This document shows positions 17,845 to 26,910 of a stretch of 64,000 nucleotides of DNA, in pieces. The translations under genes were made by a program, and so were the position numbers. The DNA comes from Sulfurivermis sp041678005 (GTDB lineage Bacteria > Pseudomonadota > Gammaproteobacteria > Thiohalomonadales > Thiohalomonadaceae). Each line of letters starts with the position of its first letter. The stretch's first letter is position 1. Where the stretch lies: the NCBI GenBank assembly GCA_041678005.1, contig JBAYOW010000001.1:1-64000 (forward strand), given 5' to 3'. The notes under the pieces were generated by a model. That model worked only from the letters and a program-made list of their open reading frames with translations, was not told the DNA's origin and searched no databases.

Positions 17845-18854
17845 GATTTTTTCCTTCCTGCCTCGACCAGCGCCTTACCAGGACGCCCTACCTGGCTCAC
17901 AACTTTAACCGCCAGATTTTCATTAGATACACCCAACGTGCCACGGAATACCGGCACGCCCTCGGCGCGCAGGGTTACCAATTCTGGCATTTCAATGGGA
18001 ATGATGTCGCCCGCCTTTACACGCATGATATCGCGCAAGCTCATCTCCACCTCAGTCAGACTACTTTTCAGCTCTACCTCAGCGGTGCGTATTTCTTCGC
18101 GCAAAGCCACCATCCAGCGCTCATCTGTATCGGTACGATCGCTTTGCACGCCAGCATCAAGAACTTCTCTGATGGGTTCCATCATGGAATAAGGCATAGT
18201 GACATGCATATTACCGCCACCACCGTCGAGCTCGACATGAAACTTTGTGGCAACCACCACCTCGGTAGGACTGACGATATTGGCAAACTGTGGATTGACC
18301 TCGGAATTCATGTATTCGAAATCAACATCCATCACCGGAGCCCAGGCCTCACGAAGATCTTTAAAGGCCAAATTCAGCAGCATCTGAATTACGCGCTGTT
18401 CGGTAGGTGTAAATTCACGTCCTTCGATCTTGGCATGATAACGGCCATCGCCGCCAAAAAAATTATCCACGACGATAAAGACCAGTTTGGGATCAAGAAC
18501 CAACAGGGCCGTGCCGCGTAGAGGCCTAATCTTGATCATGTTCAGGCTGGTCGGGACATATAGGGTATGCACATATTCGGAAAACTTCATCATCTCGATA
18601 CCAGCCACCGAGATTTCGGCAGAACGACGCAACATATTGAACAGACTGATACGAAAATACCGCGAGAAACGCTCATTGATCATTTCCAGGGTCGGCATGC
18701 GACCACGGACGATGCGCTCCTCACTGGCAAAGTCGTAGGTGCGCGCCTCACCAGCGGCTAGACCATCATCCGCCTCGGTCTCGACATCGCCACCGGATAC
18801 CCCATGCAACAGGGCATCTATTTCGTCTTGGGATAAAAGTTCATTTATGGCCAT
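17841..18854 (-). CDS. fliM: Flagellar motor switch protein FliM
   Basis: A 337-residue FliM. The N-terminal CheY-binding peptide is seen at residues 6-18 (LLSQDEIDALLHG). A flexible Gly/Asp/Glu stretch follows, then the CheC-like middle domain (about 45-230) and the SpoA domain (about 255-325). FliM passes the CheY-P signal to the C-ring. It lies 5 bases after fliL and overlaps fliN. The N-terminal peptide is the one I compare with the CheA linker repeats. Confidence 0.96.
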   Translation of the reverse strand: MAINELLSQDEIDALLHGVSGGDVETEADDGLAAGEARTYDFASEERIVRGRMPTLEMINERFSRYFRISLFNMLRRSAEISVAGIEMMKFSEYVHTLYVPTSLNMIKIRPLRGTALLVLDPKLVFIVVDNFFGGDGRYHAKIEGREFTPTEQRVIQMLLNLAFKDLREAWAPVMDVDFEYMNSEVNPQFANIVSPTEVVVATKFHVELDGGGGNMHVTMPYSMMEPIREVLDAGVQSDRTDTDERWMVALREEIRTAEVELKSSLTEVEMSLRDIMRVKAGDIIPIEMPELVTLRAEGVPVFRGTLGVSNENLAVKVVSQVGRPGKALVEAGRKKS

Positions 18855-18859
18855 GGCTC

Positions 18860-19366
18860 TTACTGCATAATGAATTCAGTGTAATAAACAGCGTCCACCT
18901 TAGCCCCTTTATCATTAGCATCAAGGACATGCTGGATCTTGGCCAAAATATCCATACGCAACTGTTCCTTACCCTCTGGTGTACTGACTACATCATGGCT
19001 CTGACTGCCCAATAGCAAGAGAATATCGTTTCGGATCGCAGGCAAATGTGTATCTACTACCTTCAAGGCATTTCTGTCATAACTCATGACCTGCAGGTTT
19101 ATCTGCAGATAACGGACTGGTGAACCAGGGCTGAAATTGACCACCATCTTGCGTAAGTCCAGATAATGGGCCTGTTTTGTCTCTGCGATCTTGTTGCCAG
19201 TACCCTCTCCTTGCCCATTTCCTTTTTGACCCAGGAAAACAAATGCTCCCATGCCCACCAAAGAAAGGAGTAAAACTGCGATAACGCCGTACAGAATCAA
19301 AGGTTTCTTGCCGGATGATTTGGGTTTTACATCAAGATCCAGTTCATCGTCGTCTTTTACCGCCAT
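18860..19366 (-). CDS. fliL: Flagellar basal-body-associated protein FliL
   Basis: A 168-residue protein with an acidic cytoplasmic N-terminus, one membrane helix (about 22-45) and a periplasmic domain (about 65-168) with the family features YLDLRKMVVNFSPG and RYLQINLQVMSYD. FliL surrounds the stator units and supports torque. It is the first gene of the fliL-to-fliA array; a sigma-54 promoter lies 34-50 bases upstream, and an AGAGG Shine-Dalgarno precedes the ATG. fliK and the hook genes, often just upstream, are absent; orn comes next. Confidence 0.95.
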   Translation of the reverse strand: MAVKDDDELDLDVKPKSSGKKPLILYGVIAVLLLSLVGMGAFVFLGQKGNGQGEGTGNKIAETKQAHYLDLRKMVVNFSPGSPVRYLQINLQVMSYDRNALKVVDTHLPAIRNDILLLLGSQSHDVVSTPEGKEQLRMDILAKIQHVLDANDKGAKVDAVYYTEFIMQ

Positions 19367-19399
19367 GTTTTTGGCCTCTGTTGTTGTTCGCCAGATTGA

Positions 19400-19416
19400 A
19401 GCAATCCGCGTGCCAA
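19400..19416 (-). promoter_or_regulatory. Sigma-54 promoter of the fliL operon
   Basis: On the minus strand the sequence is TTGGCAC-GCGGA-TTGCT, a full match to the sigma-54 consensus TGGCAC-N5-TTGCW with correct spacing of GG and GC. Transcription would start near 19389, about 23 bases before the fliL ATG. AT-rich DNA lies just upstream. Sigma-54 control by a FleQ-type activator is established for class II/III flagellar operons of Pseudomonas and Vibrio. Confidence 0.88.
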
Positions 19417-19490
19417 GAAAATTATTCTTATCATTTGCACTAAATTAAAATTTTTATCTTGTGCATGATTCGTCAGAAAAGTGACTAGCA

Positions 19491-20033
19491 TCAAGGAAAC
19501 AAGTGTTCCCGATAATATTGCAACTCGGTGATGGACTCACGAATATCATCGAGTGCCTGGTGGCTGCCATTCTTCTGCAGGCCTGCCGCCACCTCTGGGT
19601 ACCAGCGCCGCACCAGCTCCTTGACGGTGCTGACATCCAGATTGCGATAATGAAAGAAAGCCTCCAACTCCGGCATCCAGCGAGCCAGAAAGCGACGATC
19701 CTGGCAAATGCTGTTACCACACATCGGTGATTTACCCGATGGGACATATTCCTGTAAAAAATCTATAGTCTTCTGTACTGCATCAGCTTCATTAATCTGA
19801 CTGGCACGCACCCGTTCCAGCAGGCCCGAATCAGTATGCGTGTTGGTATTCCACTCATCCATAGCAGTGAGGACGGCTTCAGGCTGGTGAATGGCCAACA
19901 CCGGCCCTTCAGCTAGAATATTGAGTTGGGGATCAGTGACAATAGTGGCAATCTCGATGATCCGGTCAGAGAGCGGCTCAAGACCGGTCATTTCCAAGTC
20001 TATCCATATAAGATGATCAGGGTTGGCAGGCAT
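19491..20033 (-). CDS. orn: Oligoribonuclease
   Basis: A 180-residue DEDDh 3'-5' exonuclease, the normal size. IWIDLEMTGL near the N-terminus holds the first acidic pair, DFLQEY lies mid-protein, and SHQALDDIRESI near the C-terminus carries the His and last Asp. Orn degrades short RNAs and, in Pseudomonas and others, the pGpG made from cyclic-di-GMP. I chose the ATG at 20033 (MPANPDHLIWID), which gives the family's standard N-terminus; the longer reading to 20087 adds an unlikely extension. It is divergent from the M48 protease gene. Confidence 0.94.
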   Translation of the reverse strand: MPANPDHLIWIDLEMTGLEPLSDRIIEIATIVTDPQLNILAEGPVLAIHQPEAVLTAMDEWNTNTHTDSGLLERVRASQINEADAVQKTIDFLQEYVPSGKSPMCGNSICQDRRFLARWMPELEAFFHYRNLDVSTVKELVRRWYPEVAAGLQKNGSHQALDDIRESITELQYYREHLFP

Positions 20034-20114
20034 AATAAAAACGAACTCCCAGCAAGATTTGTGGAGTATTCTAACAGAAGCAAGCATGTTGCCAGACCGA
20101 TATTAGAAGCTTAA

Positions 20115-21353
20115 TTGATGAATGAATTTACCCTGCTATTTGTCCTTGTCCTCATCCTCATGATGGCGGTGAAATTTTGGTTGGCGCAACGCCAAATAAG
20201 CCACGTCAATGCACACCGCGACACGCTGCCACCAGCCTTCGCCTCGCGCATCAGCCTGCAGGATCATCAACTGGCGGCTGACTATACCGTGGCACGAACT
20301 CGCCTGGGGCGCTGGGAGCTATTTTATGGCAGCGTCCTGTTACTGCTTTGGACTCTCGGTGGCGGCCTTGCCTGGCTCAACCGGCTATGGCTCGACATGC
20401 CGTTACCATCCCTCTGGCAAGCAACAGGTCTGTTGCTCAGCTTTGCCCTGCTGGCAGGACTGCTCGACCTGCCTTTCTCCTGGTATCGTACCTTTCAACT
20501 GGAGCAACGTTTTGGCTTCAACCGCAACACCCCCACACTGTTCATCATCGACTTGCTGAAAGGCACATTGCTGCTGCTACTGCTGGGAGCGCCACTGGCT
20601 GCCCTGGTACTTTGGCTGATGGACAGTGCCGGCAGTTGGTGGTGGTTTTATGTCTGGCTGGTCTGGCAAGGTTTTGGTTTGTTGCTGATGTGGGCTTACC
20701 CTGCCTTTATTGCGCCACTATTCAATAAATTCAGTCCGCTGGAAAATACCTCCCTGAGCACACGCATTGAACAACTTCTGCAGCGCAGTGGCTTTACCGC
20801 CGCCGGCCTTTATGTCATGGATGGCTCGCGTCGCTCGGCACATGGCAATGCCTATTTCACCGGCCTTGGTCGACACAAACGTGTGGTATTTTTCGACACC
20901 TTGCTTGAGCGTCTCGGTGATGATGAGATTGAGGCTGTTCTGGCGCATGAGCTTGGCCATTTTCATCATCGCCATATCCGCCAACGACTAATCCTCAATG
21001 CCCTGTTCAGCCTGCTGGGATTGGCCCTGCTCGGCCAATTGACTGATGCAAGCTGGTTCTACCAGGGGCTAGGCGTAACTCAGCCATCCATGGCTATGGC
21101 TCTACTGCTGTTTCTGCTGGTAATGCCGGTATTCAGCTTTTTCCTTCAGCCATTGCTGGCGCAGCGCATGCGCAAACACGAATTCGAGGCCGATGAATTT
21201 GCCGCCAGACAAAGCAGCGCCAGCGATCTGATAAACGCATTGGTAAAACTCTATCAGGATAATGCCAGTACTCTCACACCAGACCCGCTGCACTCGGCTT
21301 TTTACGACTCACACCCGCCAGCCTCGGCACGTATTGCTCAGCTACAACAATGA
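20115..21353 (+). CDS. M48 family (Ste24-like) membrane metallopeptidase
   Basis: A 412-residue integral membrane zinc protease. Hydrophobic segments lie at about 4-20, 70-90, 100-120, 143-168, 175-200 and again at about 290-350. The zinc motif HELGH is at 278-282 (VLAHELGHFHH), and the third ligand is in HEFEADEFA near 350. The layout resembles eukaryotic Ste24/CAAX proteases and not the shorter HtpX. The bacterial substrate is unknown; a role in membrane-protein quality control is inferred. It overlaps the following rsgA by 4 bases (ATGA), so the two are co-translated. Confidence 0.88.
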   Translation: MMNEFTLLFVLVLILMMAVKFWLAQRQISHVNAHRDTLPPAFASRISLQDHQLAADYTVARTRLGRWELFYGSVLLLLWTLGGGLAWLNRLWLDMPLPSLWQATGLLLSFALLAGLLDLPFSWYRTFQLEQRFGFNRNTPTLFIIDLLKGTLLLLLLGAPLAALVLWLMDSAGSWWWFYVWLVWQGFGLLLMWAYPAFIAPLFNKFSPLENTSLSTRIEQLLQRSGFTAAGLYVMDGSRRSAHGNAYFTGLGRHKRVVFFDTLLERLGDDEIEAVLAHELGHFHHRHIRQRLILNALFSLLGLALLGQLTDASWFYQGLGVTQPSMAMALLLFLLVMPVFSFFLQPLLAQRMRKHEFEADEFAARQSSASDLINALVKLYQDNASTLTPDPLHSAFYDSHPPASARIAQLQQ

Positions 21354-22363
21354 GCAAGCGTAAACTGACGCGCCAACAAGCCTGGCGGATTGAAAAAATT
21401 CAACAAGAAAGGCAACAACGCAGCCAGCGTAAGGCCATCGATCTGGGGCAATTCTCTGCCGACCTGTTGGGGCCTGAACAAGAGGGCTTGCTTATCGCCA
21501 ACTATGGCGCCGCTGCTGATGTGGCATCGATCAATGGTGATATCTACCGCTGCCATCTACGCCAAAACCTGCCTCTACTGGTGGCTGGCGATCGTGTGGC
21601 CTGGCAGGAAATCACGGCAGAGAACACCGGCATTATTATTGCCCTGCTACCACGCCACAGCCTGCTTTCGCGACCTGACGCATTAGGCCAGCCACACCCA
21701 CTGGCCGCCAATGTCGATCAAATCCTGATCGTCACCGCGCCGCGACCGATCTACAGCACCGACCTCATCGATCAATATCTGGTCGCCGCAGAAAGCACTG
21801 GCATCACACCCCTCATAGTGCTGAACAAAACAGACCTCATCAGCACAGCAGCAGAACGCGAGGAAATCGAACAGGATCTACAGCATTACCAGACCATTGG
21901 CTACACCATCCTGCACACCAGCACCTACCAACAAACCGGGCTGGATAGTCTACGCTCATCTTTACAAGGACAATGCAGTGTATTTGTCGGTCAATCCGGG
22001 GTTGGTAAATCGTCGCTGATCAGCGCGTTCTTGCCGCAACAGACAATTCGAATTGGTGGCCTGACCGAGCACAGCGGGCATGGTCGTCATACAACCAGCA
22101 CCACACGCTATTACCCTCTACCCGAGGGCGGAGCAATTATCGACGCACCTGGTGTGCGCGAATTTTCCCTTTGGCATATGAGTGCAATAGAATTGGCACA
22201 TGGTTTTATTGAGTTCAGACCGTACCTGGGTCGCTGCCATTTCCGCGACTGCAGCCACCGCCATGAACCAGGTTGCGCCCTGCAACAAGCCGTTGCCGAT
22301 GGGCAGATCAGCACCACACGGCTGGCTAGCTACCACCGCATGAATGAAGAAGATATGCATTAA
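21350..22363 (+). CDS. rsgA: Ribosome small-subunit-dependent GTPase RsgA
   Basis: A 337-residue RsgA (YjeQ). A basic N-terminal extension is followed by an OB fold (about 45-100) and a circularly permuted GTPase: NKTD (G4, 159-162) comes before GQSGVGKSS (G1, 214-222) and DAPG (G3, 265-268). A C-terminal zinc site is formed by C296, C301, H303 and C309. It checks late 30S subunit maturation. It starts inside the M48 gene's stop codon and is convergent with motB, 24 bases away. Confidence 0.95.
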   Translation: MSKRKLTRQQAWRIEKIQQERQQRSQRKAIDLGQFSADLLGPEQEGLLIANYGAAADVASINGDIYRCHLRQNLPLLVAGDRVAWQEITAENTGIIIALLPRHSLLSRPDALGQPHPLAANVDQILIVTAPRPIYSTDLIDQYLVAAESTGITPLIVLNKTDLISTAAEREEIEQDLQHYQTIGYTILHTSTYQQTGLDSLRSSLQGQCSVFVGQSGVGKSSLISAFLPQQTIRIGGLTEHSGHGRHTTSTTRYYPLPEGGAIIDAPGVREFSLWHMSAIELAHGFIEFRPYLGRCHFRDCSHRHEPGCALQQAVADGQISTTRLASYHRMNEEDMH

Positions 22364-22387
22364 TCCGGCACTGTGTAGATACAGCTA

Positions 22388-23377
22388 TCAACGTGCAGGT
22401 GCTGGTCCCAAAACACCTTCGATGATATTTTCGATGCCGTTATGATTTACTGGCGCAGGATTAGCTGGGGTATCAACTGGCGGTATTACCGGGAGGGCTG
22501 GTGCGACAACTGGAGAAGGAACCAAGTCATTACCAAGACCAATGGCGCGCTCCGTTGCCTTATTGAGCACAACAATACTGATACGCCGATTAACCGGGTT
22601 GTAGTGGTTTTCCTTGTCGAACATCACCGAATCGGCCAGTCCGACCACCCGGCCAAATTTTCTTACCGGCATTCCAGATGACACCATCTCACGCCGCGCT
22701 GCATTGGCTCGATCGGCCGACAGCTCCCAATTACTATAATCAGTTACATCACGACTATATGGTGTCGCGTCAGTGTGGCCGCTGAGACTTACATAATTGG
22801 GGACTTCATTGATGGTGCGGGTCAGCTCCCGCAAAATAGCACGGGTATAAGGTTTCAAGCTTGTACCACCCAAATCAAACATCGGGCGGTTTTCCCGATC
22901 AACGATCTGGATGCGCAATCCCTCACTAGTGATATCCAGCAACAATTGATCCTTAAAATCCTTTAACGTAGCAGAGGTTTCGATCTGCTCCTTGAGTTTT
23001 TGCATCAGCTCATCGAGGCGCGCTTTGTCCTCTATAATCTCGGCAATTTCGTCTGGTGTTGGTGTGGAAGTATCTCGGGACGCATCTCGCAATGGCTCTT
23101 TCTCGCCGCGAGGCTCCTCCAGCGATGCACCCAGCTTGATAAGTGAAGTAGAAGCCCCACCAGCAGCTTGTATTGCACTGGGGTTTTGAAAGTAATCGGC
23201 AATTGCAGAGCGTTCTGCCTGGGTAGTAGAACCAAGCAGCCACATCAAAAGAAAGAAGGCCATCATCGCCGTGAGAAAGTCTGCATAGGCAACTTTCCAC
23301 GAGCCGCCATGATGTCCATGACCACCCTTCTTAATCTTCTTTACGACGATTGGCTGTTTTTTATCATTCAGGGCCAT
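22388..23377 (-). CDS. motB: Flagellar stator protein MotB
   Basis: A 329-residue MotB. The basic N-terminus (VVKKIKKGGHGHHGG) leads to one helix with YADFLTAMMAFFLLMWLLG, where Asp33 is the proton-binding residue. A plug/linker with acidic and basic runs follows, then the OmpA-like peptidoglycan-binding domain (about 150-275) with SGHTDATPY and NWELSADRANAARR. The tail is rich in Pro/Ala/Val. Length and helix sequence resemble the H+-type MotB. It lies 17 bases after motA. Confidence 0.94.
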   Translation of the reverse strand: MALNDKKQPIVVKKIKKGGHGHHGGSWKVAYADFLTAMMAFFLLMWLLGSTTQAERSAIADYFQNPSAIQAAGGASTSLIKLGASLEEPRGEKEPLRDASRDTSTPTPDEIAEIIEDKARLDELMQKLKEQIETSATLKDFKDQLLLDITSEGLRIQIVDRENRPMFDLGGTSLKPYTRAILRELTRTINEVPNYVSLSGHTDATPYSRDVTDYSNWELSADRANAARREMVSSGMPVRKFGRVVGLADSVMFDKENHYNPVNRRISIVVLNKATERAIGLGNDLVPSPVVAPALPVIPPVDTPANPAPVNHNGIENIIEGVLGPAPAR

Positions 23378-23394
23378 GACAATTGAGAGGAGAT

Positions 23395-24246
23395 TTATTT
23401 CCTCTTTACGTGCTCCTCCAGCTCGATAAAGCCCGGACGCACAGTGGAAGGCAGGGCCTTGCGGCCAAATTCCACAGCAATCTGTGGCGTATAGCCGTTA
23501 AGCGTCGCCATGATGCACACCTTAATACAGCTAAGAAATTTACTTTCTTCGTCAGCACGATGCTTGAGCGCACTGGCCAGTGGTCCAACAAAACCATAAG
23601 CCAACAAAATACCAAGGAAAGTGCCCACCAGCGCAGCAGCTATCTTCATACCCAGGATTTCAGGGGGCTCACCAACCGAGCCCATGGTAATCACCACGCC
23701 CATTACCGCCGCAACAATACCAAAACCAGGCAGACCATCAGACATGGTCATAACTGAATCACCGGGCAGCGTTGCTTCCTGATGATGGATATCCAGCTCC
23801 AGATCCATCAAGTTTTCCAGCTCAAAAGGGTTCATGCTACCGCCTACCATCAGGCGCATATAATCCGTAATGAAATTCAGCGCATGTTGATCTGCCACAA
23901 TATTGGGATATTGCTTGAAAATTTCACTCTGATCTGGCTCCTCGATATCATTTTCCAGCGCCATCAGACCTTCCTTGCGCGCCTTGGCAAACAGATCATA
24001 CATAAGCGCAAGCAGTTCCAGATATGACTTTTTACTGTAGCGGATACCACCCAATAGTTTGGGCAAGCCCTTCAATACTGCCTTGATGATCTGAGGTGGA
24101 TTGGAAATTATAAAGGCACCTATGGCACCACCGCCAATAATCAAAAGCTCTGGTGGGTGGTACAGGGCAAGCAACTGGCCACCAGACCAGGCAAACCCAC
24201 CGAAAACACTAAATGTAACAATCAGCAGACCAACTATCAGCTTCAT
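23395..24246 (-). CDS. motA: Flagellar stator protein MotA
   Basis: A 283-residue MotA. Four membrane helices are seen at about 2-20, 30-50, 170-192 and 200-222, with the large charged cytoplasmic loop between the second and third. The loop residues and the prolines in SDGLPGFGIVAAVMGV and the following helix are the torque-generating features of the family. A sigma-28 promoter lies 47 bases upstream, so this stator pair belongs to the late flagellar class, separately from motCD. Confidence 0.94.
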   Translation of the reverse strand: MKLIVGLLIVTFSVFGGFAWSGGQLLALYHPPELLIIGGGAIGAFIISNPPQIIKAVLKGLPKLLGGIRYSKKSYLELLALMYDLFAKARKEGLMALENDIEEPDQSEIFKQYPNIVADQHALNFITDYMRLMVGGSMNPFELENLMDLELDIHHQEATLPGDSVMTMSDGLPGFGIVAAVMGVVITMGSVGEPPEILGMKIAAALVGTFLGILLAYGFVGPLASALKHRADEESKFLSCIKVCIMATLNGYTPQIAVEFGRKALPSTVRPGFIELEEHVKRK

Positions 24247-24292
24247 ACTTAGGTCTATCCTTAAGCGCAGTTATTCATCGAGGTATCAGAGA

Positions 24293-24319
24293 GTATCGGC
24301 AACAAACCAGTTTCCTTTA
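24293..24319 (-). promoter_or_regulatory. Sigma-28 (FliA) promoter of motAB
   Basis: On the minus strand TAAAGGAA, an 11-base spacer and GCCGATAC match the sigma-28 consensus TAAAGTTT-N11-GCCGATAA, with seven of eight matches in the -10 element and a perfect TAAAG core. It faces motA, and fliA itself is encoded at 8862-9593. Confidence 0.85.
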
Positions 24320-24468
24320 CTGGTAAGACATGGCCCAGAGCTGCCTTCACTACAGACAGTGAATTGAGAATATTACCAGTACCAGAGTGCGAAAACACCT
24401 TGCCATACAGCTATAATCATAGGAGGCTTGTCTAATAATTCAGTTAAGCCAGGACAAGAGGCAGCTGC

Positions 24469-25962
24469 ATGCATAACACTCTGAATCTCTGGGTCGACAA
24501 GCTCCAGCATGTCACTCTCCCCGCGATGTCACCTACGGTAGAGGAGCTGGACAGGCTCAGTGCCAATGAAAATGCGCAATTCTGGCAACTTGCTCAGGTA
24601 GCCGAAAGAGATCCTGGCATTTGTATTGCGCTACTGCGCCATATAAATACAGGACGCCAGAACAAACTACGCAGTGAAGTCAACACGATAGAAAACGCCC
24701 TCATGATGCTGGGGCTGACCCAGCTGCGTTCCCTGCTCAAGTCTCTCGTTTTGATGTCCAAAGTCGAGAATTCTGCTAATAAACAAAAATTTCTGCGCCT
24801 GATGGCTCAAAGCTATCACGCTGCCTGGCAAGCAAGAGAGCTGGCTCGTCTGCGCAAGGATATGGAAGTTGATGAAATATTTCTTGCTACATTGCTGCAT
24901 TGTCAGGGGGCAATGCTGCTCTGGTTATACGCCCCTGGCAAGATGGAACAAATAGAAAAGCTGGCCACAGAAAAACAGATACCACACATCCAGGCTCAAT
25001 ATGCAGTACTGGGGTTTGGCCTTAACCATCTATCCTTGATGTTGGCACGTCGCTGGAACCTCCCATCCCTGTTGCAAGAAAGCCTGAAGTCAGAAAATGC
25101 CAAGCAACCACGGACATACAATATCATGCTGGCTGTGCAACTGGCTCGCGCCGCTGAGCAGGGTTGGTATCATGCAGGAACCACTACCGTCCTGCAGCAA
25201 TTGTCTGATTACATGAACCTTGATTTCAGCCAGATAACCAGCAAGTGTCATCGCGTTGCAGTAGAGGCGGCACGCCAAATTATTGAGTGCCCGGCCACGC
25301 CAGCGGCCGCACGCCTGATCTATCCCGGCCAGGCCGAAGCAGAGCCAAACTGGACACCTGAAAACACGACTATCACCAATGACCCAGCCACAACAAAGAC
25401 CGTCCCTAACAAGGAACCCACAGTGGCCCTCTGTCTATCCCCGCAACTGCATATTCTGCGCCGTAGTCTGCATGAACTGCAGGCAGGCAGCAAAACCAAA
25501 CGCCTTGATCTACAGAACATCCTCTCATTAGCCATGGATGCCATGCATGATGGCACAGGGCTGGAACGAGTTGTATTTGCACAGTTATCCCAATATCAAC
25601 AATTACGTGCGCGAGCTATTGCAGGTGCAGACAATGATCCGGTATTCAGCCGCTTTGTTATCGAGCTGAATACCGACAATCTATTTACCCGCCTGATGCA
25701 AAAGCCCCAGGCGATATGGATTAACGACAGCAATCGGGAAAAATTCTGGCCTATAGTGCCCAAGGCGTTCCAGCAGATCATTCGCTGTGACAGCTTCTTC
25801 GTCTTGTCTGTCTTCGTCAATGACAAGCCGATTGGCCTGTTATACGCCGATCGTATAACCAACCACTGCGCCCTGGACAGCCGCGCCTATCATCGTTTCA
25901 AGCAAACGGGATTACTGATAGCCCAAGCCATGGGCAATATGCATGAACAGGCAGATCAGTGA
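24469..25962 (+). CDS. HDOD-domain protein with C-terminal GAF-like region
   Basis: A 497-residue cytoplasmic protein. The HDOD domain covers about 15-210 (PGICIALLRHINTGRQN, then NTIENALMMLGLTQLRSLL), a degenerate HD phosphohydrolase fold without a metal-binding HD pair. A variable linker (about 275-345) precedes a region (about 345-490) that looks like a GAF sensor, with the ending FFVLSVFVNDKPIGLLYADR. HDOD proteins usually act in signal output linked to c-di-GMP or motility; the specific role here is not known. It is divergent from motA across a 222-bp region that holds the motA promoter, and convergent with recR, overlapping by 7 bases. An AGAGG Shine-Dalgarno precedes the ATG. Confidence 0.82.
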   Translation: MHNTLNLWVDKLQHVTLPAMSPTVEELDRLSANENAQFWQLAQVAERDPGICIALLRHINTGRQNKLRSEVNTIENALMMLGLTQLRSLLKSLVLMSKVENSANKQKFLRLMAQSYHAAWQARELARLRKDMEVDEIFLATLLHCQGAMLLWLYAPGKMEQIEKLATEKQIPHIQAQYAVLGFGLNHLSLMLARRWNLPSLLQESLKSENAKQPRTYNIMLAVQLARAAEQGWYHAGTTTVLQQLSDYMNLDFSQITSKCHRVAVEAARQIIECPATPAAARLIYPGQAEAEPNWTPENTTITNDPATTKTVPNKEPTVALCLSPQLHILRRSLHELQAGSKTKRLDLQNILSLAMDAMHDGTGLERVVFAQLSQYQQLRARAIAGADNDPVFSRFVIELNTDNLFTRLMQKPQAIWINDSNREKFWPIVPKAFQQIIRCDSFFVLSVFVNDKPIGLLYADRITNHCALDSRAYHRFKQTGLLIAQAMGNMHEQADQ

Positions 25963-26558
25963 TTCACTTCCCGCCGCCCATGAAAGGCGTGCGACAAAGT
26001 GCCACCATCGACATACTCCAACTCTCCACCCAGTGGTACGCCATGGGCAATACGAGTAGTTCTTATCCCACGCCCGTGCGCCAACTCACTAATGTAATGG
26101 GCAGTGGCCTCCCCCTCCACCGTGGGATTAGTCGCCAGGATCAGTTCACGCACTTCACCACTATCCAGGCGGTGTGCTAACTGATCCAGTCCAATATCAT
26201 CCGGACCAATTCCATCCAGTGGTGACAGATGGCCCAGCAGGACAAAATATAAACCTTTATAACCGGTAGATTGCTCCAGTGCCTGAACGTCGGTAGGGGA
26301 CTCGACGATACACAACAAGGAACGATCGCGACGTGTGCTACAGCATAATGAACAGACTTCATCTTCGGTCAGCGTACGGCAATCACGACAATGCCCAACC
26401 CGACTGATTGCCTCCAACAATACTTCAGCCAGGCGGCGACCACCCTCACGATTACGCTCCAGCAGATAATAAGTCATACGCTGTGCCGATTTGGGGCCAA
26501 CCCCTGGCAGACAGCGCAAGGCCTCGATAAGGCGAGCTACCAGCGGGCTATGTGCCAT
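25956..26558 (-). CDS. recR: Recombination mediator protein RecR
   Basis: A 200-residue RecR. The N-terminal helix-hairpin-helix (LIEALRCLPGVGPKSAQRM) binds DNA. A Cys4 zinc finger uses C57, C60, C69 and C72; a Toprim domain follows (about 80-175). RecFOR loads RecA on gapped DNA. The ATG lies 2 bases after the ybaB stop, as in most proteobacteria. Confidence 0.96.
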   Translation of the reverse strand: MAHSPLVARLIEALRCLPGVGPKSAQRMTYYLLERNREGGRRLAEVLLEAISRVGHCRDCRTLTEDEVCSLCCSTRRDRSLLCIVESPTDVQALEQSTGYKGLYFVLLGHLSPLDGIGPDDIGLDQLAHRLDSGEVRELILATNPTVEGEATAHYISELAHGRGIRTTRIAHGVPLGGELEYVDGGTLSHAFHGRREVNH

Positions 26559-26560
26559 TT

Positions 26561-26884
26561 TTAGAACGGCAGTTTCATACCTGCTGGCAAATTCATGCCA
26601 GCAGTCAAGCCCGACATCCTTTCCTGACTATTTTTCTCCACCTGACGCACGGCATCATTCACTGCTGCGGCCACAAGATCCTCGAGCATTTCCTTGTCAT
26701 CCTGCATCAAACTGGGATCAATGCTCACACGTTTAACATCATGACGACCATTCATCACCACGGACACCATGCCGCCACCGGACTGCCCGGTTACTTCCAT
26801 CTGCGCCAACTCTTCCTGCATGCTCTGCATATCGGCCTGCATTTTTTGCGCCTGACGCATGAGATTGCCCAATCCACCTTTCAT
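26561..26884 (-). CDS. ybaB: YbaB/EbfC nucleoid-associated protein
   Basis: A 107-residue YbaB/EbfC protein. It starts MKGGLGNLMRQAQKMQADMQ, the family's first helix, and includes SGGGMVSVVMNGRHDVKRVSIDPSL. It forms a tweezer-like dimer that binds DNA with little specificity. It sits between dnaX (26 bases away) and recR, the conserved order. Confidence 0.95.
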   Translation of the reverse strand: MKGGLGNLMRQAQKMQADMQSMQEELAQMEVTGQSGGGMVSVVMNGRHDVKRVSIDPSLMQDDKEMLEDLVAAAVNDAVRQVEKNSQERMSGLTAGMNLPAGMKLPF

Positions 26885-26910
26885 CGATTTTTCCTCAACA
26901 GTTCAATATA

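Noticed and set aside
24380..24468. Sigma-70 promoter with TATAAT before the HDOD gene
   Set aside because: A TATAAT is present near 24410, but no acceptable -35 element lies at 16-18 bases.
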